A stretch of DNA of 64,000 nucleotides from Taudactylus pleione (lineage: Eukaryota > Chordata > Amphibia > Anura > Myobatrachidae), in contig JAUIMM010000002.1 of NCBI GenBank assembly GCA_031769625.1, positions 124,001-188,000 of the forward strand, written 5' to 3'. Positions 53,771-64,000 of this stretch are shown here, piece by piece. The notes below the pieces were generated by a model. The model ran no database searches. It saw only the letters and a list, made by a program, of their open reading frames with translations, and had not been told where the DNA came from. The translations under genes and the position numbers were made by a program. Position 1 is the stretch's first letter. Each line of letters opens with the position of its first letter.

Positions 53771-54468
53771 ATTTGAAGCATAAACATTAGTTTATAGCCA
53801 GTATTTTCAAGGGTAACGCTCGAGGAGGTAAAGTGGAGGCGGAAATAGGCGGCCCAGCGAAGACATCTATTGTTATCTTTCCTTTTTGAAATGACTGTTG
53901 TATTGCTTGTCCCATATGTTTCCTTTTTCACGATGGTAGAATATTGTAAACAGTGTTTGTCATGCAATATTTGATTTATCTAATGTATCTCTGAAAGGAC
54001 ACAATTTGTACTAACATTTATGGTCATTCTTTTTGAATATTTTGTATACTGTTTGATGATATACGTTGCTTTGATACATAAATAAAATTGTTAAAAAAAA
54101 AATGTAAGATTGACTCAATGGGCCAAATGTAATAGGTAGTCTGTTTTGGTAAATTGCGAGTTTGGTGCTAAACTCGCAATTTTTCTCAACTCTCCAATGT
54201 AATAGGATGTCTGTTCACTAAAACTCGCATTTTTTAGCGTTACTAAAACTCGCCATTCTCAAAATTGCATCCAGATGTTTTCCCATTAGAAACATGCAAC
54301 TCTCCAAATGTAATAGGTCGCGATTTTGCAACTCGCAAAAAAAAGTTATCACAAACTCTCCACATTTTAGACCACGTTCAGATAGGTCTGTTCAATCTCT
54401 CAATAAGTGATATTTCACATCTGAGGCATATTTCCACATAGGAATCCCATTACCATTAATTTTCAGCC

Positions 54469-54476
54469 TATATAAA
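54469..54476 (+). promoter_or_regulatory. TATA box of Harbinger transposase
   Basis: TATATAAA lies about 40 bases before the ATG at 54514 and after the terminal repeat region. Function is inferred from position. Confidence 0.55.
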
Positions 54477-54513
54477 CCACACCTACATCAATTTCACCTG
54501 TGTGGGTGTAGCA

Positions 54514-56262
54514 ATGGCGTTTTTGATGAATTCATATGAGCTGTATGTGTCTGGCATTATTACTGTGGAGGAGATACGCAGGAGGAATGCGCAGGAGCAT
54601 GACCAGATCCAGGTCCCTATTAGGCGCGTGGCACACGTACCTACAGTACAAGGATGGACCTGGACTCCCTCTCAGATCAAGAGGTGGTTCAGCTTTTTAG
54701 GCTGAGCCGTGCCAACCTCCTGAACTTATATGAGCAGGTGAGAGCTGATTTGGAACCTTTGGCAGGCAGTAACTATGCAGTGTCTGGGCTGCATAAATTA
54801 ATGTGTTCCCTGCATTTTTTTGCCACAGGCTCTTTTCAGTCTGTGAGCTCTAGGGTGTTGGGGATTTCACAGGCCACTTTCTCAAGGCATTTATCTCAAG
54901 TGTTAAGTGCCATGAGGAATTTGTGGCGAACATATATCTCATTCCCAAGTTGTGAGTCCGACTGGCAGGACCTAAAGGTAGCTTTCTATAGGCTCTCAGC
55001 ATTCCCTAATGTGCTTGGAGCCATAGATTGTACCCACATTGGGATCCGAGCACCGCGCTTGAGGAGTTATGTTTATGTAAATAGGCATAACTATCACTCC
55101 CTCAATGTGCAGGTGGTCTGCGATGCCCATCTTAGTATTCTCAGTGTGGTTACAGGTTACGCAGGGTCTTGCCATGATGCCTATATCCTGCGCCAGTCCG
55201 GCCTGTGGGAGAAGTTTGATGGAGCACACATGCCAGAGCATTTTTTTGGTTTTGGTTTTTGTTTTTGGGTTGTCAAACCACAAAATTAGTTTGGTTTTTT
55301 TTTTGTGGTGTCCCTATTTTTTAGTTAAAAATTTGGTCATTTATTTTTTTTCAAATGTAATTTCCAGGGGTGCTGAGTTTGTTTTTTAAGCCTGCACCCC
55401 AAAACCACTTTTTAAAAAAAAAATTCAGATGTAAAACATGGTGATAAGTTATCCCTGTTTTTTTACTCCAAAATTTTTAAACTGCAAAATTTCTTTGATT
55501 TAGAATACGGGGCTAATTTAAATATGCAAAAATGCCGACATTGTCCAATAAAAATCACCAATACCGACTTTTAAAGAAATAAACAAACCACCCACCCAGT
55601 TTTGACGTATTCAAGTTATGCGGAGCAGCGATGCTTTTCCGCCTATTACACTGCCTTGACTTTCCGCCTAGGGGGAAAGTCTTTCAATACAATAGGGCGA
55701 TGCTTTTCTGTCTTGCAAAATGACGTCATGGGCGAAACCTTTACTCCCATTTCCACATTGCACTTAAATTTGCATACGAAACTGTACTTGATAGTATTTA
55801 TTTTTGGTATTTGGAATAAGGACATATTTGATTGTGTTACTAAATATACTTTCTTATCCATGATCAGGCGATTCAGGATATGGGTGTCAAAGTTGGCTCA
55901 TGACACCTCTGGGTAGACCACGAGGCACTCCACAGAACAGGTTCAACCATGCACACAAGGTCACCCGCAGTGTGATTGAGCGGACGTTTGGGGTCTTAAA
56001 GAGTCGTTTCCGCTGTTTGGACCGTTCTGCTGGGATCCTGCTTTATGATGCAGCTAAAGTAGGTGACATAGTTATCACCTGCTGCATGTTACATAATATT
56101 GTCCTCGGACTAGGGCATGCTGACCTTGAAGACATTGCAGCCGAAGTGGATGTGCCGGATCCTTTAACATCACAGGACGTGGTTAACTCAGAGGCTGGGA
56201 ATGAGGTTCGACAGAGGATAATTCGTTGTTATTTCTCAAGTAAGTTTTTAGCTTCAAATTAG
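54514..56262 (+). pseudogene. Harbinger transposase (HARBI1-like), one frameshift, one intron
   Basis: Translation from ATG 54514 (MAFLMNSYELYVSG) shifts frame near 54645 into LDSLSDQEVVQLFRLSRANL. The main frame, which also has an ATG at 54654, runs to 55248. A GT-AG interval (55249-55867) joins in phase to GDSGYGCQSWLMTPLGRPRG and ends at 56262. The catalytic triad is visible: Asp in GAIDCTHIG, Asp in GYAGSCHDAYIL and Glu in RSVIERTFGVLKSRF. From 54654 the spliced product is about 329 residues, near the family size. If translation starts there it may still be functional; otherwise the N-terminus is frameshifted. Confidence 0.8.
55249..55867 (+). other. Intron or insertion within the transposase gene
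   Basis: Starts GT and ends CAG, and its removal restores HFFGDSGYG in frame. It contains T-rich sequence and a CCGCCTA/TAGGGGG-type inverted stretch around 55640-55720. It may be a true intron or a MITE inserted in the codon; the exact GT-AG fit favours an intron. Confidence 0.65.
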
Positions 56263-57614
56263 TTTTGTTTAAAAGTGCATGTTGTGTATAGTTATTACTA
56301 ACTAATAATTAAAAATCAAAACACAAAATACATTCCCTTGTTTTTTTCTGTGAACATGCATATAGCGAAAGATAACAAATTGGATAATTGTGGGTAACAC
56401 TAATTTTGGTATGAGCTTAAATATGTTTTCCATTACTACTGTCACACCAATTGGAGCCACATTTGTATGTGTTTACCTAATTTGTTCCAATTTATCATCC
56501 GAAAATAACCGGTGGCTTTGTTACTTCAGCAAGCATAGATGTGTACACTGATGTAGTTTAGCAAAGCCAAATATGTAGGTTTGACTGTTCCTGTTGCTCT
56601 TCTTTGTTGTAATTTGTTTGACATTTTTGAAATGTAATGTTGTTGTCCAAGCACTTAGATGAACTGTCCTTAATCATGTTTTTTAAATAATCAGGCATGC
56701 ATGTGTTACACATAAACATGGTTCAGCACTTGTTTTTTCTGGTTTGTTGGCTCTTAATGTGAGCCCACCCCTTCCATTTTTTATAAAATCTAAAAATATA
56801 CATAAAATTTGTACATTTCATATTGTATTGATAAAAACACTCAATGGAAGTTTTTTTTCTCACAGATCAACTTCCAGTTTGATGCATGGACGTGTTTGAT
56901 TTTCATGGATCCTGTTTACGGAAGCTTATTGATTTCACATTGTTTTGTTGTAAATATGTTAACATTATACTTTTGACAGACTAAACTCAAAACAACACTT
57001 TTCAACGGATATAGGAAATATGTTAAAAATAGAATGTAAACCAGTTTTTATTTAAGGTGCTAGTGTTTGTTTTCTTTGACTCCAAATAAATGTGTTTTAA
57101 GTTGTTGTGTACCATTGTGAGATGTACAAGTATGCCTGGGCAAATGTAAAGGTATACAATGTTTGTGCATCTTCAAATGTGTCCTAACCCTGTTTTTTGG
57201 AAGGACACTACTGTATATCTAATTTATAGTCCCTTCTGTAGAGGCCTACACCAATTGAAATGGAAAATCTACTGCCTAACTATCAACTTGACTATCCCTC
57301 TACCTTTGTGTTTAGTTATTCTGTATATCAAAAATACACACTTGAGATTACACCATATTTTTTTATATTAAGAACGTATTGGAAATGTCCAAAATCTTTA
57401 CATGGCTTTTTGACAGCCATACCAAATATTGTTTAACACCAAAAAATAAACAGTTATGTGCACTTTGCTGCTGAAATGTATAACGTTACAAAATGTGAAT
57501 GAAAAATTACATTCAATGTTTAAATGGCACCAACAACATAAAAACATACAATCCCAAAACCAAATCCAGGAAATGCACAATTATTTCAAAAATAAACACA
57601 ACGACAAACTGAAG
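56263..57614. other. Harbinger internal spacer, no gene
   Basis: AT-rich sequence between the convergent genes. No open frame with recognisable features. Confidence 0.6.
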
Positions 57615-59011
57615 CTAAACACCCTTGCCCCTCCCTGCCCCTTTGGAGGCACCTCCACTTACACGTGCGCTACGTCGAGGTGGAGAGAGTGGTGATGCAG
57701 TTTGGGGGCTGGTGGGTTGGGAACTCAGGCTTGAAATTGTTGAAGCCTCAACATCCTGCCTTTGAATTGGCAAGTGCCTTTGTTGTGAAAGGAAGGCCTG
57801 TGCCAACTCTCTTAATGCCACGGTTTGATCACGTATGGCTTGGGTGAGTTCAAACATGCGGACGTTATTATCACTTGCCATACGGGTACGTGTTCCCTGG
57901 GCCACTGCAGCAGTTCTATTTAATTTGCGAAGTTGGTTGGAAATGACATTTAATTGTTGGGTTTGGGTCCCCATGAAATCCATTTGTGCTTGACGGAAGA
58001 AGTGTAGGGAACGGCTCATTTCCTCTGCGTTTGGGCTTGTCGCATCAGTTGTTGCCTGTGTGCTTTGTGGTGGTTGTGCTACAGGGCTGGGGTGTGTGGT
58101 CTCAATCGGAGTGAGAATAATGCAGGGCTCCTCAGCTTCCTCCACATCTGAATAATCCACCAGGCCCAAAGGTCTGGCTGGGACAACTGGTGCTGCTGTG
58201 ACTCCAATTGGTGGTCTATATTGGCTTGTAGAAACTCCTACATTTTTTTAGGGAAAAGGGTAAAAAATATGAAAAAAAGAGTTTTGTAAGTATTTAACAT
58301 CTTCAAAATTTATGCTCTCAAAAACATCCTGACTACAACTATGTTATTTTTTTAGATTTCAAAAAATTAAAGACAGGGCATATTGTTTTTTATTTAAAAC
58401 AAAAATGGAATCCATTACACCTGAGTCTAAGATGCATTGTGTGTGTGTGAAAATTGCACTGGTTTAACTCACACAAAAATGACAATAACACAGGGTGAGT
58501 GACATGTTAGCAGAATTGAGTGACCTTGCGGAGTAGGCTTCATGGAAACACAGGTGTGTCAGTGTTGTTTGTAGTCATTACATGGCCCTTAATTAGTGAG
58601 ACACATTACAAACATACACAGGTGTGCATGTTTAAATAGGGTCCAAGGCTGAAACATGTCACAGATGATGTTATGTCAAGATGACTGCTGTTGTAGGTCA
58701 ATGTTTGTTTGCTTTTAGCCAGTATGCATTGGTATACATAGATGAGAAAGAAGCAGTGGCTGTTTTATGCTTGGCTGGATGTTTGAGTTTAAAACAGATG
58801 CTTCTAGTAGGTTAACAAGAAAACTCACCCGCCTCTTCATCGGTCATTTGAGAGCGTGGCCGTTTGTTTCGTTTTTTCCCCCTCAAATTTTCAGCTAGTT
58901 AAAGTAACATAGATTGTTTGAAATTACTCAATATGTAATCTAATACTGTGTATACCTAATCAATTGGTACTTATTTTCTTTGAGCTGATCCACCAGACTT
59001 TTCAACCTACT
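57615..59011 (-). pseudogene. Harbinger partner protein (Myb-like family), 5' part missing
   Basis: Three in-phase exons on the minus strand: 59011-58971 (RLKSLVDQLKEN), 58881-58829 (KRNKRPRSQMTDEEAG) and 58237-57615 (VSTSQYRPPIGVTAAP, to the stop). The last exon has a helical segment (SLHFFRQAQMDFMGTQTQQL and onward) and a basic C-terminus RRSARVSGGASKGAGRGKGV. Harbinger transposons encode a Myb/SANT DNA-binding partner that helps the transposase enter the nucleus. This piece looks like its C-terminal dimerisation part. The Myb domain itself would lie upstream and is replaced by another repeat at about 59012. Identity is inferred mainly from context. Confidence 0.6.
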
Positions 59012-59012
59012 T

Positions 59013-60690
59013 TTGGCCGTATTCAATTTGAGGCGTTAAGTCTGGATTTGCGGTATTTATCCTACGATGACGTAATTATCCCCTGTTTAAGTTTCCCGCC
59101 GTATTCAATTTGAAAGTCTTTACGCCTAGGCGTTAACTCAATGCAATGTAATTGGCGGTAAAGTATTGCCTATGAATGGCAGGCGTTAAAAAATGCAGAA
59201 TTGTGGTTTTGGTGTGCAACATTTCGGGTACCCCCGACAAGCCTTCATACAGTCCCCCAAAGGTAATCTGTGTCCAAAAATGTAGCCCAAAAAGTAAGTG
59301 CACACCACAAATTGTATTTTAAAAAGGTGCCGAGAAATTTAAAAAATTTACAAACTTAGATAAAAACGAACTTGACTCTGGGGGGGTCCCCAAGTATGCC
59401 CCAAGTGTTTTTTTGATTGCAAGTGTTTGCGGCAGGTGGGTTTTTCAGTTTTTTTCTAAGTCACTTTAGCAACTATCAAATATGCTGAACCCCATTTTCA
59501 AGTTCCCAAAATTTGATGGCCATAGTTGTTTTTGCGTTAAAAAACTACTAAATGCGCTTCTGCATCACCTTATTCCAAGCCGCATTTATGCACCTGCCGC
59601 GGCTATTAGAAACACCGACTTGCTTCAGTAGTTAAAAATGGGGGTAGCCATAGTGATCCCCCATATCTACACATCTTAAGGGGGGTCCCTAGAATTTAAA
59701 CAGCTAAAACCGTTTTTTTTTTTGAACCGGTAAAACTAAACAAAAAAAATAGTTTGAAAAAATTACATAAGGTCCCCCCCCCAAAAGCCAAACCAGCCCC
59801 AGGCTTGCCAGCCAGTGTTGTTTTCCAAAAATACGGGGAACAAAATGTGTAGGGTTCCCCCGTATTTTAGAAACCAACACCAGGCTGCAGGGAGTAGTGC
59901 TGGTTTTAAATATAGGGGTCAAAAACGACGTGGGGTACCCCTATATTTAAGACCAGCACCAGACCCAACCGACCGGGGTGTAATGCCACAGCCCGGAGAC
60001 CCAATCACCGGGGCTCCAGGTCCAAAGCATTACACCCCAAGTCGGTCAGCGCAAGCCGGTGATCTCGGGGGAGTCGGGGACCCCCCCAAAAAGGGTCCCC
60101 CCTCTCCCGAGCACCACAGGCTTACGCTGAAGCCTGGGGCTCATCCCCATACCCCTGTAGCGGTGGGTATGGGGGTAATAGGAGGGCCAAATAATGTAAG
60201 ACTATTGTACTTTACAGTGGAACTACAAGTGCCAGCATGCCTGCCATTTTGCACTTGTGGAACTACAAGTGCCAGCAGACATGCGGCACCTGTAATTTCA
60301 ATGTAAAATAAATAGTTAAAAAAAGACAAAACACACACACCGTGCCCAGTATAAGTTTATTACATACACCTACCCATTCACACATACTTGCCTATACCAG
60401 AAGTTTCTGTCCCCTTCTCCACGTAGAGATCCTTAAAACATGGCCCTGCAAGCAAGATTTCATACTCACCTACATCCAGCGCTGGTCTCCGCAGTAATCC
60501 ATGGGTGTTTGAAAACAAAAAAACGTCCTTACCCGAATCCACGCTACTAGCTATGTGTATGTGTGTTGTCACACATACACATAGCTCCCGAATGGCCGCT
60601 ATCGGCACTTCACGGGGCATTGCAGTCCCGTCAGCCAATCAGCGGCCGCGCTGACTGTAGCGCAGCCGCTGATAGGCTCCGGCTACTGAC
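59013..60690. mobile_element. Non-autonomous DNA element(s), non-coding
   Basis: Opens with GGCCGTATTCAATTTGA, repeated directly at 59098. Further inverted pairs are present, for example AAATACGGGG(G) around 59830-59865 and TATAGGGGT/ACCCCTATA at 59911-59950. TGGAACTACAAGTGCCAGCA occurs twice (60222, 60259). No protein domain is found. It is probably a fused or truncated MITE-like element. Confidence 0.5.
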
Positions 60691-60850
60691 ACTTCCCACG
60701 TGGTATATTGAGTGGATAATTGTATAATTTTTCTATATTGTTGTAATATGACTGTCATGTTACTGTATTTTGGTTGTGAAACACATGCCTTATGAATTAT
60801 ATATACCTGTCAATAAAAATTTGTTGAAAAAAAAAAAAGTTGAAAAAAAA
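60690..60850 (+). mobile_element. LINE-type 3' end with poly-A
   Basis: AT-rich 3' UTR with TGTCAATAAAAATTTGTTG and two A-runs separated by GTTG. It is in the same style as the LINE II and LINE IV tails and probably belongs to LINE V. Confidence 0.6.
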
Positions 60851-61386
60851 AAAGTTTTCTTTTGCTTCTGATATCCACCAGGGGGCAGTGCAGTCTCACT
60901 TTAAACTACACAGCAGCCAGTGTGCTTGGCTCAGAACTGAAATTGCTTTATATCTGTACAATTCCTGTCACGTCTGACAAACTACTGAAAAGCGCAGTGT
61001 TTTTCTGCATTGAAAAAACAGGGAGGACTGTAGCCGCTGGGAGGGACAGTGCAAGGTATTAGCATGCATATAGATGTTTTGCTGCATTCAGCCTGCTTAA
61101 TGAATATGTTAACACATAACATGTACACTTGACAATAAATATGTTTACAAGAAACATGTGTAAGCCAATTACATCTTTATTTTGTTTGCTGCACTCATGT
61201 ATATAAAAAAATGTGCATGTTTAACTATTGCATCTTAGGTTACAAGGATTTCATTAGAAAATAAACAAACAAAACATTGAAGTGATTTCCGCAGGACGTA
61301 ATCTCCAGTTCACATCAAATCTCTATTTTGCAGCACTCCCGAGATGTAAAGAAAATGATGCATTTTAGGAACACAGAAGCACTATA
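60851..61386. other. Intergenic, nothing recognised
   Basis: Short unique-looking sequence between LINE V and the hAT-like element. No motif found. Confidence 0.45.
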
Positions 61387-61715
61387 CCAGGGATGGGGAA
61401 CCTCAGGCCCGGAGGCATTTGGTCTGGCCCTCAGAGCTCTTTTCTGCTAGCCTCATCTGGCTAGCAGGGTGCCTAGAATGGCACACTGTAGCTAGAATCT
61501 ATGCAGCAGTGCTGTCTGCAGCATCCTTAGGACACTTCAGACAGTCACACCGCTGCCCTTACATCTTCAGGATGCTCCGGGCAGTGCTGTAATCACAAGC
61601 GATTGTGGCCCCGCCCTATGTAATGTCACATGCAGGGGGCGTGGCTTGCACCAGGCCCGCAAACAATGTTATATATATCAAAATGGCCCTCGGCAGCAAA
61701 AAGGTTCCTCACCCC
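61387..61715. mobile_element. hAT-like MITE with target duplication
   Basis: The ends CAGGGATGGGGAACCT and AGGTTCCTCACCCC are inverted. AGCACTATA is duplicated on both sides (61378-61386, 61716-61724). It is non-coding. A reversed relative lies at 62870-63215. Confidence 0.75.
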
Positions 61716-61724
61716 AGCACTATA

Positions 61725-62546
61725 CAAACATTATTGCATGTTACAATGGCTCCAGAACAAACAGGTGTGTTTAGAGATGTTTGGTTCCAGAATGTTTGAG
61801 GACAGACCACAGAAGGCTTACTAGATCACTTTGACATGGTTATTACATTTGATAATTGGGTGGAGTGGAGATGATCTATTATAGAATAACTCAACTGATT
61901 TCCCAGAGCGTCCTGGAGACTCCCGAATTTCAGGAAGGGACAGGAGACCAGCCCTCGAGATACTTCTCACTTCCCCAGGGAAGAGGGCAGTCCGGGACCT
62001 ATGACTTGCAAATTGTGGCACTACGCTTAGAGCTCTGATCACTTGGGCGTATCCTCGGGTATTCTTGCAGAGTGTAAATGTAAAAAGTCATAAAGAAGTA
62101 TGTATTACAGCATTGCAATGATGGTCAACTGTAGGCACATTATTCTGTGTACAATTTTTAAAAAATGGCCATACCTTTGGACTGGATATCAGCTTACTGT
62201 ATTTGAAAGTGAATGGGGAGATTTGAGAGGATGTCGGGGGAAGAAAGCATATGACTGGGCCTCAGCAGAGGCTAATAATTCAGAGGACACCTTCATCCCA
62301 AAACATCACAATACACCGGTTAAAGCTCCTTGTTCCAAGAGATTAGGAATATGTATACAGCATGCACATGTGTGGAGTTTAGTCACTGGATGTGTAATGT
62401 CAATTGTAGACAATGTGCTGTTCCTGGACGGCACATCGCTAACACCTGTATCGCAAATTTCCTGCCCCACTCTAGAGAGGTGCGAGGGAAAACGCAGTAA
62501 CTGGCTGATATGTGCTTGGCAGCATACAAATGAATTCCCCCAAAGA
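61725..62546. other. Intergenic, nothing recognised
   Basis: The two opposing open frames here (62100-62627 and 62306-62617) show no domain, composition bias or splice pattern that would support a gene. Confidence 0.45.
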
Positions 62547-62731
62547 CAGAGGTTCCCAAATGCGGTCCTCAAGGTTCCCCAGCAGTTCAGGTTTTTCAGA
62601 TATCCATGGTTGAGCACAAGTGGTTAAAACAAATTGACTGAGGTACTAATTAAGTCACCTGTGCTCAACCATGGATAGCTCTAAAACCTGAACTGTTGGG
62701 GAGCCTTGAGGACTGTGTTTGGGGACCTCTG
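62547..62731. mobile_element. hAT MITE, 185 bases
   Basis: Terminal inverted repeats begin CAGAGGTTCCCAAA (left) and end TTTGGGGACCTCTG (right), with nearly complete fold-back (GAGCACAAGTGG, CACCTGTGCTC). The flanking 8-mers CCCAAAGA and CCCTAAGA differ by one base, a typical hAT duplication. Confidence 0.85.
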
Positions 62732-62869
62732 CCCTAAGAGGTAGATTTACTACCACTTCTAAAAAAGAACACTGGAGGTGTCGCCCCACAACAACCAATC
62801 AGGTACATTCTAGAAAGGATTGGCTGCAATGGGAAACTCCTTCACGTCTCCTTTTAAGTACATCTACAA

Positions 62870-63215
62870 CAGGGATGGGGAACCTTTTCTCTGCCGAGGG
62901 CCATTTTGATATACAGAACATTATTCACGGGCCTGGTGCAAGCCGTGCCCCTTCCGTGTGACATGGGGGCAGGACCACAATCGCCGATGATTACAGCAGT
63001 GCCTGGAACATCATCAGGATGCTCCGGAGAGCTATAAGGGCAGCGGTGTGACCATCTGAAGCATCCTAAGGACCCTCCAGGCGGCACTGCTGCATAGATT
63101 CTGGCTGCATGATGCCATTCTAGCCACCCAGCTAGCCAGAGGAGTTTAGCAGAAAAAAGCTCAGAGGGCCAGACCAAATGATTCCGTGGGCCTTATACGG
63201 CCAGTGCTCAGCACC
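62870..63215. mobile_element. Second copy of the 61387 hAT-like family, opposite orientation
   Basis: Begins CAGGGATGGGGAACC, followed by the reversed interior (GGGCCATTTTGATATA, CATCAGGATGCTCCGG, AGGGCCAGACCAAAT). The right end is degenerate. Confidence 0.7.
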
Positions 63216-63220
63216 CCGGT

Positions 63221-63456
63221 GGTGAGAATCCCTACGCCGGCATCCCAGTTAGAAATCCGACGCCCCCAGGTAAGTAAGCCTAACCTAACCCTTAACCCTA
63301 AGCCTCTCTCCTCGATGCCTAAACCTAACCACCCCCCTAGTGCCTAAACCTAACCCTCCCTCCCCACAGCCTAACCCTAAACCTCCCCCTAGTGCCTTAC
63401 CCTAACCCTTAACCCTAACCACAGTACTTAACTTCGGGATTCCCGGCATTCTCACC
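63221..63456. mobile_element. Inverted-repeat element with telomere-like filler
   Basis: The left end GGTGAGAATCC...CCGGCATCCC mirrors the right end GGGATTCCCGGCATTCTCACC. Between them, about 140 bases are degenerate repeats of CCTAACCCTAA and CCCTAGTGCCTAA. It is interspersed, not a chromosome end. Confidence 0.7.
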
Positions 63457-63469
63457 TCATCCCCTTTCA

Positions 63470-63512
63470 GATATATCGCATCTGCCATGCTGCATGACCG
63501 ATGCGATATATC
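63470..63512. repeat. Perfect 13-base-arm hairpin
   Basis: GATATATCGCATC and GATGCGATATATC are separated by 17 bases; a related GATATATCG follows at 63531. It is non-coding. Confidence 0.8.
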
Positions 63513-63907
63513 AATAAAAAATGTACACAGATATATCGTTCAGTGCATCGGGTCGTGTGTGCACGCGATACATCATTTGTCGGCTGTACGCACGATATGC
63601 CACCCAGTGTGTACCCAGCATAAGGGAAGCAGCTACTGTCTCTATTGGAATAGCTACAGTATTTATTCTCAACTAATACCAAATAAATGTGATGCGCTTA
63701 GATCGGATCATGTAATAGTAATCTTATAATATCATTCGAAGATTTATACTATACCCGATAACAACATGTAAAAAATTCAATAAAAAAAACATCACATTTC
63801 TAAAATCTTATAACAATTAGAAATACCTGTTGGTAACTATATAGGAGACTTCCATGTACAAAATAGCATCATAAACACACACAAGTGTATTTTTCCAGAC
63901 TAAGGGG

Positions 63908-64000
63908 GAAATTTACTAGGATGGAAGTTCTATTTAACCAATCAGATTCCAGGTATTATCTTCTAGAAGGTGCTAGATAAATGAGAAGTAGAATCTGATT
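63908..64000. mobile_element. Copy of the 21171 MITE, cut by window end
   Basis: Contains CCAATCAGATTCC, the uninterrupted centre CTTCTAGAAGG and TAGAATCTGATT. These correspond to the arms and centre of the element at 21171-21462. The remainder lies beyond the window. Confidence 0.72.

Larger units (their letters stand above)
46773..54099 (+). mobile_element. LINE IV, L1/Tx1-type, full-length
   Basis: The perfect 17-base target duplication AAATGTAAGATTGACTC flanks it (46756-46772, 54100-54116). At 7.3 kb it includes a 5' end GGAACTTCCGGTGGGCGGGG, a 5' UTR of 1.7 kb with tandem monomers, ORF1, ORF2 and the 3' end AATAAAATTG followed by A-rich sequence. ORF1 is intact; ORF2 carries a few frameshifts and stops. 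The perfect duplication indicates moderate youth. Confidence 0.9.
54120..59012 (+). mobile_element. PIF/Harbinger DNA transposon, right end lost
   Basis: The left terminus is GGGCCAAATGTAATAGG, with subterminal CCAATGTAATAGGATGTCTG repeated at 54195. It carries the two genes typical of this superfamily: a DDE transposase on the plus strand and, convergent to it, a partner gene on the minus strand. The right end is replaced by another repeat starting at 59013, so no right terminal repeat is seen. It lies only three bases past the LINE IV target duplication, within the old LINE V ORF2. Confidence 0.75.
44400..60835 (+). mobile_element. LINE V, L1/Tx1-type, oldest of the right nest
   Basis: Visible parts are a GC-rich 5' UTR (from about 44400), ORF1 (44888), an intergenic stretch, the first part of ORF2 (46462-46772), and a probable 3' end at about 60690-60835 (AATAAAAATTTGTTG and A-runs). 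LINE IV (46773-54099) and a Harbinger transposon (from 54120) were inserted into ORF2. Most of ORF2 is missing between them and the 3' end. Assigning that 3' end to this element is inference. No target duplication was found. Confidence 0.55.

Noticed and set aside
62100..62627. 175-residue frame as a possible novel gene
   Set aside because: The end runs into a hAT MITE, an opposing frame overlaps it, and no domain or splice evidence is seen.
63281..63422. Telomere or chromosome end
   Set aside because: The units are degenerate, only about 140 bases long, and enclosed by terminal inverted repeats with normal sequence on both sides.

Overview
This 64 kb window looks like chromosomal DNA of a vertebrate with a large, transposon-rich genome, most likely a frog. 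No bacterial or viral gene organisation is visible. The evidence is a split serine/threonine kinase gene with clean GT-AG introns; many non-LTR retrotransposons of the L1/Tx1 type, best known from Xenopus; PIF/Harbinger, Tc1 and hAT-like DNA elements; a Penelope-like relic; and dozens of fold-back MITEs of the style common in anurans. The species cannot be named from the sequence alone.

Left part (1-7.6 kb). One minus-strand host gene is visible. Six exons (7104-7545, 6263-6369, 2747-2914, 2239-2330, 1456-1518, 527-662) join in phase to encode a basic Lys/Arg-rich N-terminus followed by an AGC/PKC-like kinase domain, from the glycine loop to the APE motif. The rest of the catalytic domain lies beyond position 1. 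Its introns hold minisatellites and fold-back repeats.

7.6-21.6 kb. This is an intergenic repeat landscape. It contains a Tc1 element (9520-12184) broken by four MITEs, a composite palindrome-rich repeat, a 1.2 kb minisatellite open in all three forward frames, and a decayed Penelope-like reverse transcriptase.

21.7-43.6 kb. A nest of retrotransposons. LINE I (L1/Tx1 type) carries a 5'-truncated LINE and the complete LINE II. LINE II carries LINE III in the opposite orientation, plus a remarkable element built of about thirteen consecutive hairpins. Target-site duplications found by eye at each junction fix the order of insertion. LINE III has two uninterrupted reading frames (about 307 and 1286 aa) with all expected catalytic residues, and is the youngest element seen.

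43.7-60.8 kb. A second nest. An older LINE (called LINE V here) is split in ORF2 by LINE IV, which has an intact ORF1, a broken ORF2 and a 5' UTR of tandem monomers. Immediately next to it is a PIF/Harbinger transposon with a DDE transposase and a convergent partner gene.

60.8-64 kb. Only short hAT-like and other inverted-repeat elements are seen, including one with telomere-like internal repeats. All assignments rest on reading translated motifs, splice signals and repeats by eye; no database search was run.
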